Of a stretch of 6,182 nt of DNA, positions 1-5,518 are shown in pieces (the first letter of the stretch is position 1; every line of letters starts with the position of its first letter). This stretch comes from an uncultured Arsenicibacter sp. (GTDB lineage: Bacteria > Bacteroidota > Bacteroidia > Cytophagales > Spirosomataceae): contig NZ_CAMFHL010000339.1 in NCBI RefSeq assembly GCF_945952095.1, positions 1 to 6,182 of the forward strand. The letters run 5' to 3'. Under the pieces are notes generated by a model, which worked only from the letters and a program-made list of their open reading frames with translations, did not search any database and was not told the origin of the DNA. The position numbers and the translations under genes were made by a program.

Positions 1-138
1 ATCCGTTGCGGCGGCCTGGACAGAAAACCAGGGTGAATCAAGCAGGAGCTGGGTATAGTGTTGTACTGCCAGTTGTTTACCGATAGCATACTGAAACAAC
101 TGATTGCCGAGTCCTCCGTTTAGTTCCGTGATAATCAT
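1..138 (-). CDS. GT11 family glycosyltransferase (alpha-1,2-fucosyltransferase-like), N-terminal fragment
   Basis: Only the first 46 codons are inside the window; the gene continues past the left edge. The protein begins MIITELNGGLGNQLFQYAIG. The LNGGLGNQLFQYA segment (residues 6-18) is the hallmark N-terminus of family GT11, whose members transfer fucose (sometimes another sugar) from a GDP-sugar in an alpha-1,2 linkage. The catalytic HxRRxD region expected further on is not visible, so activity cannot be judged. The ATG overlaps the TGA stop of the preceding polymerase gene as ATGA, so this is the fourth gene of the polysaccharide operon and is probably translationally coupled to it. Its place beside wzy- and wzz-like genes suggests that the glycan carries fucose or a similar sugar; that is inference. 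Family assignment is strong, exact specificity unknown. Confidence 0.85.
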   Translation of the reverse strand, partial: MIITELNGGLGNQLFQYAIGKQLAVQHYTQLLLDSPWFSVQAAATD

Positions 139-1322
139 ACACGTCCGGGTTTGAGCAGGTGATGAATGAGCCAGAGTTCAATTGCCAGCAGAAACGCATT
201 GATGCGGATGAGCTCGTGATTCATAAATGACATAGCAATAGCATAGTTGACAAACGCATAATAGCACACAACCGGAATCGACTGAAACCGGAAGGCCCGG
301 CGATGTAAGCCGGCTGCCAGCCAGCCTAATGTCAGGGCCGCGAACAGCGCACCGCCCATACCGAAATCAAGTGTAAAGGCGTCCAGGTAGGTATAGACAT
401 TGGTCATCACCGGTCCGGAGGCATATTCTCTTACCAGTGGCGGATACGACTGAATCAATCCTGCGCGCTGAGCTGTATAGTTCAGAAAATCAAGGCTGTA
501 ATAAGGCGAGTCGTACAGGCGGTAACCGGGGTAGTTTTGTTCCAGCAACGTTTCATAGGCTCTGGTACCGCCCCAGAGGTAAATTTTAGCAACCTGCCAG
601 AAGGCGGCAGGGGTGTAGCTGAAACTCAGTGTCACCAGCAGGACCGGCGAAAACAGGAACAGAGAAAGTTGCCGGCTGCGGCGGCGGGATAGCTTACCGA
701 AGACACTGAGTGAGGTCAGAATTGTCAGGCTCCAGAGCAAAACCGGAGCGCGTGTTAAGCTAAGCGAGGCCGTTACGAGGGCCAGCAGGCAGATCATCAG
801 CAGCGGCCCTGTCCGGAGGGCTTTCCGGAAGAACAACCAGAACGCCATCGGCAGGTACAACAGAAAATTACGGGCGAAAAGCTGATAGAATACATTTGAT
901 TGTTCGGCCTGCAGGCGTTGCCCCTGAAAGCGCAGGGCAAACCAGCCGAACCGTATTAAATCCAGCTCACTGCTGATCTGCACCAGCATCCAGCCATTGG
1001 CCAGCAGGCTCATTATCAGCAGAAAGGTCAGTAGCCTTTTTACCGTTCTCACCGGATGCTGTACGATGGCCGTGCCGGCTGCCTGTTGCCGGAAAACTGC
1101 GAAGGAGGGCAGCAGAAACAGCAGCCAGACCGTATAAAACAGGATCTGCGTAGAGAGAGCCGGAACAAACGGCGGCCCGATGAAGGGTGCGCCGATGAGT
1201 AAAAGTCCCCAGACTATGCCGTAGAGTTCCAGATAGCCGAAGCCCCTGATGCTGTTTGTCAGGACATGGTACAGGCTGCCGATCAGGGTAAGGCCGGTCA
1301 GATGCGTGAGCCAGATTGCCAT
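135..1322 (-). CDS. Wzy-like O-antigen / oligosaccharide repeat-unit polymerase
   Basis: This is a 395-residue polytopic inner-membrane protein with roughly 10-11 hydrophobic segments, for example near residues 3-20, 30-50, 57-75, 95-115, 170-208, 218-236, 322-340 and 350-390. The motif N308-VYTYLDAFTLDF-G321 matches the conserved NvyTy...DFG..G block of the oligosaccharide repeat-unit polymerase family (TIGR04370 type). It sits before a late membrane helix, as in that family. A hydrophilic stretch before it, containing GGTRAYETLLEQN, looks like the large periplasmic loop that binds substrate. Wzy enzymes join lipid-linked repeat units on the periplasmic face. The gene overlaps the upstream glycosyltransferase by 25 bases and the downstream GT11 gene by 4. 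Wzy sequences diverge greatly, so the assignment rests on topology, one motif and context. WaaL-type ligase is the main alternative, but the motif and the Wzz neighbour favour Wzy. Confidence 0.8.
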   Translation of the reverse strand: MAIWLTHLTGLTLIGSLYHVLTNSIRGFGYLELYGIVWGLLLIGAPFIGPPFVPALSTQILFYTVWLLFLLPSFAVFRQQAAGTAIVQHPVRTVKRLLTFLLIMSLLANGWMLVQISSELDLIRFGWFALRFQGQRLQAEQSNVFYQLFARNFLLYLPMAFWLFFRKALRTGPLLMICLLALVTASLSLTRAPVLLWSLTILTSLSVFGKLSRRRSRQLSLFLFSPVLLVTLSFSYTPAAFWQVAKIYLWGGTRAYETLLEQNYPGYRLYDSPYYSLDFLNYTAQRAGLIQSYPPLVREYASGPVMTNVYTYLDAFTLDFGMGGALFAALTLGWLAAGLHRRAFRFQSIPVVCYYAFVNYAIAMSFMNHELIRINAFLLAIELWLIHHLLKPGRV

Positions 1323-2185
1323 AGTTGCTTCAGGTAAAATTCAGCCCATCTCCACTGACGGATGCCGGCAGCGAGGCCGGCAGGTATCCCGTAATAGCCG
1401 GTTAGCAGGTGAGTTTCGCTATTGAGAAAGTGCCTGAAGCGCGTTTTGGGGCTCAGGCGTTGGGTGGATAGGCCGTGCAGGTGCTCAACAACCAGATCGC
1501 CGTGCAGCAGGCAGTAACTGCCAAGCTGCCGGATCTGAAACCCCAGAATCAGCTCTTCCAGATACAGAAATGTTTGCTGGTCAAAGCCTGTGAACCGGTC
1601 AAAAAATGCTTGCCTGACTAGGAAACAGGCCCCGTTGATGGTATCGACCCGATGGATAGCGGGTGGGTAGGGGACCAGATCCTGATAAATAAACTGCCGG
1701 TATTTACGGGTAAAGAACCGGCGGAGAATCGGGCTGTGGCAGCAAATCAGCCAGCAGGCAGTCAGTAAACGCCGCACCTGAATCTGTTGGTTAACAGGTA
1801 GTTCGTTTGATCGTGTATGCACAAGCGGGCTGACGGCCATGGCATCGGGGCATCGTTGCAGAGTATCTGCCAGCCGTTGCAGCGTCCGCCTGTCTGTCAG
1901 GCGGACATCGCTGTTGATAATCAGGAAGGCATCCGGTTTGGCCAGGCCGTCGACAGGGATCAGGCCGAGGTTATTACCGGCGGCATATCCCTGATTTTCC
2001 CGGCTGCGAATGACGGGTATCGTGGCCGGAACCATCTGCGTTAACAGCTGATAATCATCCGTTGTGGAGGAGTTGTCTACAACGACGATCTGCAACGCCT
2101 TATACGTCTGGCATTGAAGCTGCTGCACACATGACAGCGTATGCGCTGGTGTATGGTGGTTCAGAATAATGGCGCGTATAATCAT
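1298..2185 (-). CDS. Family 2 glycosyltransferase (GT-A fold, rhamnosyltransferase-like)
   Basis: This 295-residue cytoplasmic or membrane-associated enzyme should transfer a sugar from a nucleotide donor to the growing lipid-linked repeat unit. The GT2 signatures are in order: VVVDNSS at residues 34-40 (nucleotide binding), NQGYAAGNN at 64-72, the metal-binding DxD-like INSDV at 90-94, NGACFLVR at 184-191, and GFDQQTFLYLEEL at 200-212, where E210/E211 include the likely catalytic base. These blocks resemble the WbbL/RfbF group of rhamnosyltransferases, but the sugar cannot be read from sequence. The usual acidic residue two positions after the paired Glu is Ile/Leu here. The ATG overlaps the stop of the upstream wzz-like gene as ATGA, and the 3' end overlaps the polymerase start by 25 bases, so it sits inside a tightly packed operon. 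No long hydrophobic segment suggests an integral membrane domain. Confidence 0.9.
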   Translation of the reverse strand: MIIRAIILNHHTPAHTLSCVQQLQCQTYKALQIVVVDNSSTTDDYQLLTQMVPATIPVIRSRENQGYAAGNNLGLIPVDGLAKPDAFLIINSDVRLTDRRTLQRLADTLQRCPDAMAVSPLVHTRSNELPVNQQIQVRRLLTACWLICCHSPILRRFFTRKYRQFIYQDLVPYPPAIHRVDTINGACFLVRQAFFDRFTGFDQQTFLYLEELILGFQIRQLGSYCLLHGDLVVEHLHGLSTQRLSPKTRFRHFLNSETHLLTGYYGIPAGLAAGIRQWRWAEFYLKQLWQSGSRI

Positions 2186-3225
2186 GACTTCGGGTTGATA
2201 AGATCCTGACAGACAAGCATAATGAAGGCCAGCAGACCGCCCAGCAGCACACCGGTAAGGCCGTGAACAACGCGGGAAGGCGAGCTTCGGTGCGATGGCG
2301 GACGTGGCGGCGATAAGACCTCCAGAACCGGCATCTGCTCTTGGAATAGAAGGCGGGTATGTTCAAATTCTTCGGTCAGCGTCTGAAGCAGATTCCGGGC
2401 GACGGCCGTTTCGGTTGCCAGCTGCTCTCCGTCTAGGGCTGGTGTTTGCAGGAAGAGGTTACGATGGCTATCCTGATAAGCCGCGAGTGCTTTTCTGGTA
2501 TCAGAATAGCGTTTTTTTGCCTGTTGCCGCTGGGTGGTCAGAAAGCTAAGGGTCTGCCTCAACCGTGCCGTACGGTAGGCCGTCACATAGGCTTTGAGGT
2601 AGTGAATGGAAAAGACCGCGATTTGCCTTGCCACGGCCGGATCCGGTAATTCGACACGGACCTGAATCAGGCCGGATTGTTTGTCGAGGTCAGCGATGAG
2701 CTGATGGCTCAGGCTTTGCAGGATATTCTCTTCGCCGGGCGTTAGCTGCTGCGAAAGCGGCGGAAAGGAGTTCAATGCCTTACTACCGGTTAGCTGAGCC
2801 AGTAGCGAATGTGCCGGATCGGTCAGAAAACCGGCGAGGCTCGGATAGCGCCTGCCCTCCAGCGTCGTAACGGGATGCCGGAGGACTTCATAGCGGAATG
2901 TGTCGCTTTCCAGAACATTGGAATACAGGTCGGGCCGCACCGCCTCGGTAACGCCGCCGGCACCGTCGAGCGAAAGACCCGCCAGTTCGGCAAGGGCGCC
3001 GAAACGTTTGAGAGAAAGTGCTGACCGCGTCTGGAGTTCAGGCATAATGCTGACCTCTACCCGATACTGATTTGTTTTCAGAAACGACAAGGCAACACCC
3101 ACCAGCCCGCCAAACACAGCCGCGATGGCAAGTATACGGATGTGCCGGGTACCTGTCATGATGACTTGCTCAATCGTAATAGTACGGAAACGATGTAGGG
3201 TTGTGGGTAACATATGCCGGTCCAT
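2182..3225 (-). CDS. Wzz-like polysaccharide chain-length determinant (class 1-type co-polymerase)
   Basis: The 347-residue protein has the Wzz plan: a short cytoplasmic N-terminus, a first membrane helix near residues 31-49, the typical post-helix segment YRVEVSIMPE (54-63), a long periplasmic region with helical, coiled-coil-prone sequence around 225-290, a proline-rich run at 306-310 and a second membrane helix near 319-339. Only eight residues follow, so there is no fused tyrosine-kinase domain as in Wzc/CpsD types. Such proteins oligomerise in the inner membrane and set polymer length together with Wzy, encoded two genes downstream. Start choice: Met1 and Met5 are both possible; Met23 is unlikely because it would remove the ITIEQV segment that normally precedes helix 1. 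No Shine-Dalgarno is visible, which is usual for Bacteroidota. It is the first gene of the visible operon, following a 162-base divergent region. Confidence 0.85.
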   Translation of the reverse strand: MDRHMLPTTLHRFRTITIEQVIMTGTRHIRILAIAAVFGGLVGVALSFLKTNQYRVEVSIMPELQTRSALSLKRFGALAELAGLSLDGAGGVTEAVRPDLYSNVLESDTFRYEVLRHPVTTLEGRRYPSLAGFLTDPAHSLLAQLTGSKALNSFPPLSQQLTPGEENILQSLSHQLIADLDKQSGLIQVRVELPDPAVARQIAVFSIHYLKAYVTAYRTARLRQTLSFLTTQRQQAKKRYSDTRKALAAYQDSHRNLFLQTPALDGEQLATETAVARNLLQTLTEEFEHTRLLFQEQMPVLEVLSPPRPPSHRSSPSRVVHGLTGVLLGGLLAFIMLVCQDLINPKS

Positions 3226-3387
3226 GCTGTAAAATGCTACTATGAGACCGCATTTTTACGGAATTGTCACGCGCCGGGCGGCTGCATAAAAACAATTGTT
3301 TGGCTGTCAGATAACCGGTTTACCGCATACGGGTTGTATTTTTACGGGCACAAGAAACGCGGGTATCTTTACCGGCACCGAACCTGA
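3226..3387. promoter_or_regulatory. Divergent intergenic region with palindrome, probably holding two promoters
   Basis: These 162 bases separate the outward-facing start codons of the wzz-like operon (minus) and the lipoprotein gene (plus), so both promoters should lie here. Visible structure: a perfect 12-bp palindrome AAACAATTGTTT at 3290-3301, and the 10-mer ATTTTTACGG at 3252-3261 and again at 3338-3347. TATTTTTA at 3337-3344 fits the Bacteroidota -7 element TAnnTTTG with one mismatch, but no TTG-type -33 element lies at the normal spacing, so the promoter call is weak. No convincing minus-strand -7 element was found. Confidence 0.45.
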
Positions 3388-3771
3388 ATGAAAACAAAAC
3401 TTGCAATATATCTGGGTGCCTTCTGGCTGGTTGCCTGCTCTACGGCTCCCGACAAGCTGGGTATACTGGATGTAAAAAAATGGCGGAGTGATCGTGGAGG
3501 CTGCTATGGCCTGCGGATGGCTGAAGTAGATCATTTTAAAGCCGAACTTCAGTCGATCAAAGGCATGCATATCAACGATGTCGGCGAACTGCTGGGGCGT
3601 CCGGATGTTAACCAGATTGAAGACAGGAATCAGAAGTATTATGTCTATTACCTGGAAAAAGGCCCTCAGTGTGATCAGGAACGTACAAAATCAAAAAGCC
3701 GTTCGGTGGCGCTGCGCGTTAGTGCTATCGGACTGGTTACCGAAATCACCTTCCAGAACGGTATTCCGTGA
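3388..3771 (+). CDS. Small outer-membrane-type lipoprotein with BamE/SmpA-like core
   Basis: The 127-residue product starts with a lipoprotein signal: two lysines, a hydrophobic stretch, and the lipobox LVAC at residues 14-17, giving Cys17 as the lipidated residue. The mature part contains GMHINDVGELLGRPD (59-73), then YYVYYLE (84-90), and ends with LRVSAIGLVTEITFQNG (109-125). The pattern G-x(5)-V-x(2)-LLG-x-P, then a tyrosine-rich strand, then a strand with a V-T-E-I-T turn is the layout of the BamE/SmpA/OmlA fold. BamE proper supports outer-membrane protein assembly, but many Bacteroidota lipoproteins share this small fold without known function, so I assign fold only. Cys39 and Cys95 are the only mature cysteines besides Cys17 and could form a periplasmic disulfide. 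It is the only plus-strand gene, has no SD, and is monocistronic, convergent with nadD. Confidence 0.75.
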   Translation: MKTKLAIYLGAFWLVACSTAPDKLGILDVKKWRSDRGGCYGLRMAEVDHFKAELQSIKGMHINDVGELLGRPDVNQIEDRNQKYYVYYLEKGPQCDQERTKSKSRSVALRVSAIGLVTEITFQNGIP

Positions 3772-3780
3772 TTTCGGGCT

Positions 3781-3838
3781 ATAAATATCGGGTGACCACG
3801 TGGTATAGATATCGGGCGACCACGTGGGGTCGCCCCTA
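3781..3838. repeat. Tandem 23-bp repeat plus perfect hairpin between convergent genes
   Basis: Two near-identical 23-bp units lie at 3781-3803 and 3805-3827, differing at only two positions (unit positions 4 and 13) and separated by one base. Each contains the 8-bp palindrome CCACGTGG (3796-3803 and 3820-3827). The second unit continues into a perfect 8-bp stem, GGGCGACC at 3814-3821 with GGTCGCCC at 3828-3835, around the loop ACGTGG. The first unit has no right arm. The element fills nearly all the 64-base gap between the lipoprotein and nadD, and its CTAC edge supplies the nadD TAG stop. GATTTCGGGC at 3770-3779 resembles the unit's GATATCGGGC and may be a decayed third copy. It resembles a REP/MITE-type dispersed palindrome; genome-wide copy number cannot be seen here. 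Confidence 0.8.
3814..3835. terminator. Possible bidirectional hairpin between convergent genes
   Basis: The GC-rich 8-bp stem with 6-base loop lies at the meeting point of two convergent genes and could stop or stabilise both transcripts. It is not a canonical intrinsic terminator. On the plus strand the nearest run of six T (3848-3853) begins 12 bases after the stem; on the minus strand no T run follows. For nadD the stem starts directly after the stop codon. Confidence 0.35.
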
Positions 3839-4408
3839 CTGGTAAAATTTTTTGCGCAGGATCATTTCTTCGACTACTTCCGGGACGAGGTAGCGGATCG
3901 GGCGGTTATTTTTAAGGCAGTCGCGGATGTAGGTTGCCGAAATATCAAGTAAGGGCGCCTGTACAATCTGCACCGCCGGATGAGTGCGGAACGGACTTTC
4001 TGCTGCTTTCGGCCGCTCGTAGACATAAAGGCCAAAATACTCCAGAATTTTTTCGTGATTTTTCCAGTTGGCAAACTGTTCCAGATTGTCTTCGCCGATG
4101 ATGAGCTTAAACTGGTGTTGCGGGAATTTCTCCTGTAGCCGGGTCAGTGTATCAATGGTGTAACTGGGACGAGGCATTGAAAATTCAATGTCTGTCACTT
4201 TCAGCCGGTTATTGTCCGATATCGCCCGGTCTACCATATCAAACCGGTCAAATTCATGCAGCAGGCTTTTGGATTTTTTGAACGGATTCTGGGGAGATAC
4301 CACAAACCAGACTTGCTCAAGATCGGTACTGGTTGCCATCGTGTTGGCGACAATCAGGTGGCCGATGTGAATAGGGTTGAAGGAGCCGAAAAATAAACCG
4401 ATTTTCAT
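3836..4408 (-). CDS. nadD: Nicotinate-nucleotide adenylyltransferase
   Basis: The enzyme joins ATP and nicotinate mononucleotide to give deamido-NAD and pyrophosphate, the common late step of NAD synthesis in the cytoplasm. The 190-residue length fits the family. The nucleotidyltransferase signature GSFNPIHIGH is at residues 8-17, with the catalytic HxGH pair H14/H17. SPQNPFK (38-44) and PSYTIDTL (81-88) match the substrate-binding loops; IIGEDNLEQFANWK (103-116) and DISATYIR (155-162) match the conserved GxDnl and ISSTxIR motifs. The start gives the canonical MKIGLFFGSFNP terminus. The gene follows gmk after 45 bases, but that gap holds a terminator-like hairpin. The TAG stop falls on the edge of a repeat element, so the last residues (KKFYQ) may have been set by that element's arrival; the conserved domain is complete. 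Confidence 0.97.
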   Translation of the reverse strand: MKIGLFFGSFNPIHIGHLIVANTMATSTDLEQVWFVVSPQNPFKKSKSLLHEFDRFDMVDRAISDNNRLKVTDIEFSMPRPSYTIDTLTRLQEKFPQHQFKLIIGEDNLEQFANWKNHEKILEYFGLYVYERPKAAESPFRTHPAVQIVQAPLLDISATYIRDCLKNNRPIRYLVPEVVEEMILRKKFYQ

Positions 4409-4413
4409 GCCGC

Positions 4414-4443
4414 AAAAAAAGAATAGCAGGCCGTAACCTGCTA
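4414..4443 (-). terminator. Terminator-like hairpin between gmk and nadD
   Basis: Read on the minus strand, TAGCAGG (4443-4437) pairs perfectly with CCTGCTA (4430-4424) around a 6-base loop TTACGG. TTC and seven T bases follow (4420-4414). This is the form of an intrinsic terminator. The T run ends only five bases before the nadD ATG (4408), so transcription from gmk would be reduced before nadD, or the hairpin acts as an attenuator. No obvious promoter lies between the hairpin and nadD. Confidence 0.7.
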
Positions 4444-4453
4444 CCTGACTATA

Positions 4454-5062
4454 TTAAATGATGGCTCCTTTTTCCGGAGTCTTATTGTCTTTTATGAAGT
4501 CGTCAACCAGTTTCTGGGCCTTTTGCAGTGAGTCATCCAGTTTATCATTCACCAGAACGACATCGAACTGATCCTGAAAGCTCATCTCAAAATGTACTTT
4601 AAACAGTCGCTTCGACAGGCTGTCTTCGGTTTCGGTACCGCGGCCGATCAGGCGATCGCGCAGGGTTTCTTCGTCAGGTACCTTAACGAAGATGGCCAGT
4701 GCCCGGTCTCCGTAATATTTTTTGAGCTTAAGTCCGCCCTGAACATCAACATCAAACAGCACATGTTTGCCGGATGCCCACACCCGTTCAATTTCGGCTT
4801 TCAGGGTTCCGTAAAAAGCACCGACATACACTTCTTCCCACTCGACAAATTCGTCGCGGTCAATGCGTTGCTTGAAATCTTCGGGAGTCAGGAAATAGTA
4901 GTCTTTCCCGTTTTCTTCAGCACGGCCCCGGCGGTCGCGGGTACAGGCAGAAATCGAAAAGCCGAGATTTGAGTTCTCGGCCAGCAGGTGTTTAACGATG
5001 GTAGTTTTTCCCGAACCCGACGGGGCCGAAAAAATAATGAGTTTACCTTCCAAAATAGGCAT
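4454..5062 (-). CDS. gmk: Guanylate kinase
   Basis: The cytoplasmic enzyme phosphorylates GMP to GDP with ATP, feeding GTP and dGTP pools. The 202-residue length is normal. The P-loop APSGSGKTT is at residues 13-21 with K19. The GMP-binding region follows: SISACTRDRRGRAEENGKDYYF (start at 36, with R42 and Y55/Y56), then the VYVGAFYGT segment with Y84-G85-T86. FDVDVQG (103-109) matches the conserved D-x-D-x-QG strand that binds GMP and magnesium. RLIGRGTETEDSLSKRL carries the lid arginines near R137. Standard Gmk has the sequence SATTR-PRPGE; here it is SACTRDRRGRAEENG, a mild variation. The gene follows the anti-sigma gene by 84 bases, which contain a large inverted repeat ending six bases before this start. 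It precedes nadD, a common neighbour in Bacteroidota. Confidence 0.97.
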   Translation of the reverse strand: MPILEGKLIIFSAPSGSGKTTIVKHLLAENSNLGFSISACTRDRRGRAEENGKDYYFLTPEDFKQRIDRDEFVEWEEVYVGAFYGTLKAEIERVWASGKHVLFDVDVQGGLKLKKYYGDRALAIFVKVPDEETLRDRLIGRGTETEDSLSKRLFKVHFEMSFQDQFDVVLVNDKLDDSLQKAQKLVDDFIKDNKTPEKGAII

Positions 5063-5066
5063 TGTA

Positions 5067-5140
5067 AGGTTTCAGGTTTCCTTTTATGGTATGTTCCGCA
5101 ATGGCGGCGCACTGATAAGGGATAAAAAGAAACCTGAAAC
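5067..5140 (-). promoter_or_regulatory. Long inverted repeat in the gmk leader
   Basis: Arms of 19 bases at 5069-5087 and 5122-5140 are complementary at 18 of 19 positions. The 34-base loop contains a second small hairpin, CCGC at 5096-5099 with GCGG at 5104-5107. The outer arm holds a tandem heptamer AGGTTTC-AGGTTTC (5067-5080). In the minus-strand transcript the structure starts seven bases after the anti-sigma stop and ends six bases before the gmk ATG. No T run follows on either strand, so it is not a simple terminator. An mRNA structure controlling gmk translation, a processing site or a protein-binding site are all possible. Confidence 0.7.
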
Positions 5141-5146
5141 GGGTTG

Positions 5147-5437
5147 TTAACTTAAACTGGCGATACGCGATTTAATGGTTGCGATCAGCTTGTCCGGACA
5201 GCACTTCTTCTCCATTCGTTCCAGGAGCAATGCCTTCACTTCTTTTTCGAGATGATACATCTCAATGCAGGGACGGCAAACCTCCATGCTCTTCTTCAAC
5301 TTCTCTAACTGTTCCTCTGTGGCCTCTCCATCAACAAGGAGCTGGATTAATTTCAGACAATTGGACTGATGGTCGCAATGCTGCTTAGGCAAGCTATCCA
5401 GGTTGGCAGGAGACGGTGATGGCAACGACGTTTGCAT
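5147..5437 (-). CDS. RsrA-like zinc anti-sigma factor partner of the adjacent ECF sigma
   Basis: This 96-residue soluble protein has no membrane segment. It resembles RsrA-type (TIGR02949-like) redox anti-sigma factors: H23-x3-C27 near the start, then C54-x2-C57, followed by YHLEKEVKALLLERMEKKCCPDKLIATIKSRI. From memory, RsrA has the same order, H-x3-C, then H-x3-C-x2-C, then GLEQAVKKLVKRCCG. In RsrA these ligands hold zinc; oxidation forms a disulfide and frees the sigma factor. Here the position four before C54 is Ser50, not His, so the central zinc histidine is missing; H20, H23 or H62 might substitute. It lies 81 bases downstream of the sigma gene, the standard pairing. The likely role is binding that sigma and releasing it under thiol stress. 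The first 20 residues are Pro/Ser-rich and probably disordered. Confidence 0.8.
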   Translation of the reverse strand: MQTSLPSPSPANLDSLPKQHCDHQSNCLKLIQLLVDGEATEEQLEKLKKSMEVCRPCIEMYHLEKEVKALLLERMEKKCCPDKLIATIKSRIASLS

Positions 5438-5460
5438 TGGAAAAGTTTAATTTATTCCAA
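5437..5460. promoter_or_regulatory. Small inverted repeat over the anti-sigma start
   Basis: TTGGAA (5437-5442) and TTCCAA (5455-5460) form a perfect 6-bp inverted repeat with a 12-base AT-rich spacer. It touches the first base of the anti-sigma ATG. It could be an operator or a weak hairpin, but such a short repeat in AT-rich DNA could arise by chance. The 81-base gap (5438-5518) holds no other clear signal. Confidence 0.25.
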
Positions 5461-5518
5461 GATTAGTAATACGGAAATGTTACTGGCTTAACCAATTTAT
5501 ATATAGAAAAAGTTTCGG

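Noticed and set aside
2100..2366. An 88-codon minus-strand open frame overlapping the wzz-like and GT2 genes
   Set aside because: It is a frame shadow across two well-supported coding genes; composition is Arg/Cys-rich without motifs.
3157..3225. Alternative wzz-like start at Met23
   Set aside because: It would delete the ITIEQV segment that normally precedes the first membrane helix in Wzz proteins, and no better initiation signal supports it.
3307..3570. An 87-codon minus-strand open frame covering the divergent region and lipoprotein 5' part
   Set aside because: No recognisable domain, and it is antisense to the lipoprotein signal sequence.
3578..3784. A 68-codon plus-strand open frame within the lipoprotein gene
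   Set aside because: The other frame carries a clear signal peptide, lipobox and BamE-like motifs, so this one is a shadow.
3781..3827. Two direct repeats read as a mini CRISPR array
   Set aside because: The units are separated by a single base, with no spacer-sized gap and no cas gene nearby.
4592..4972. A 126-codon plus-strand open frame
   Set aside because: It lies wholly antisense inside gmk, whose motifs are complete; the translated sequence shows no family pattern.
5458..5465. TAATCTTG on the minus strand as a -7 promoter element for the anti-sigma gene
   Set aside because: One mismatch to TAnnTTTG, but the nearest TTG upstream is about 27 bases away, too far for the usual Bacteroidota spacing.
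5443..5515. AAACTTTT seen twice on the minus strand between the sigma and anti-sigma genes
   Set aside because: Eight-base AT-rich matches in an AT-rich gap are expected by chance.
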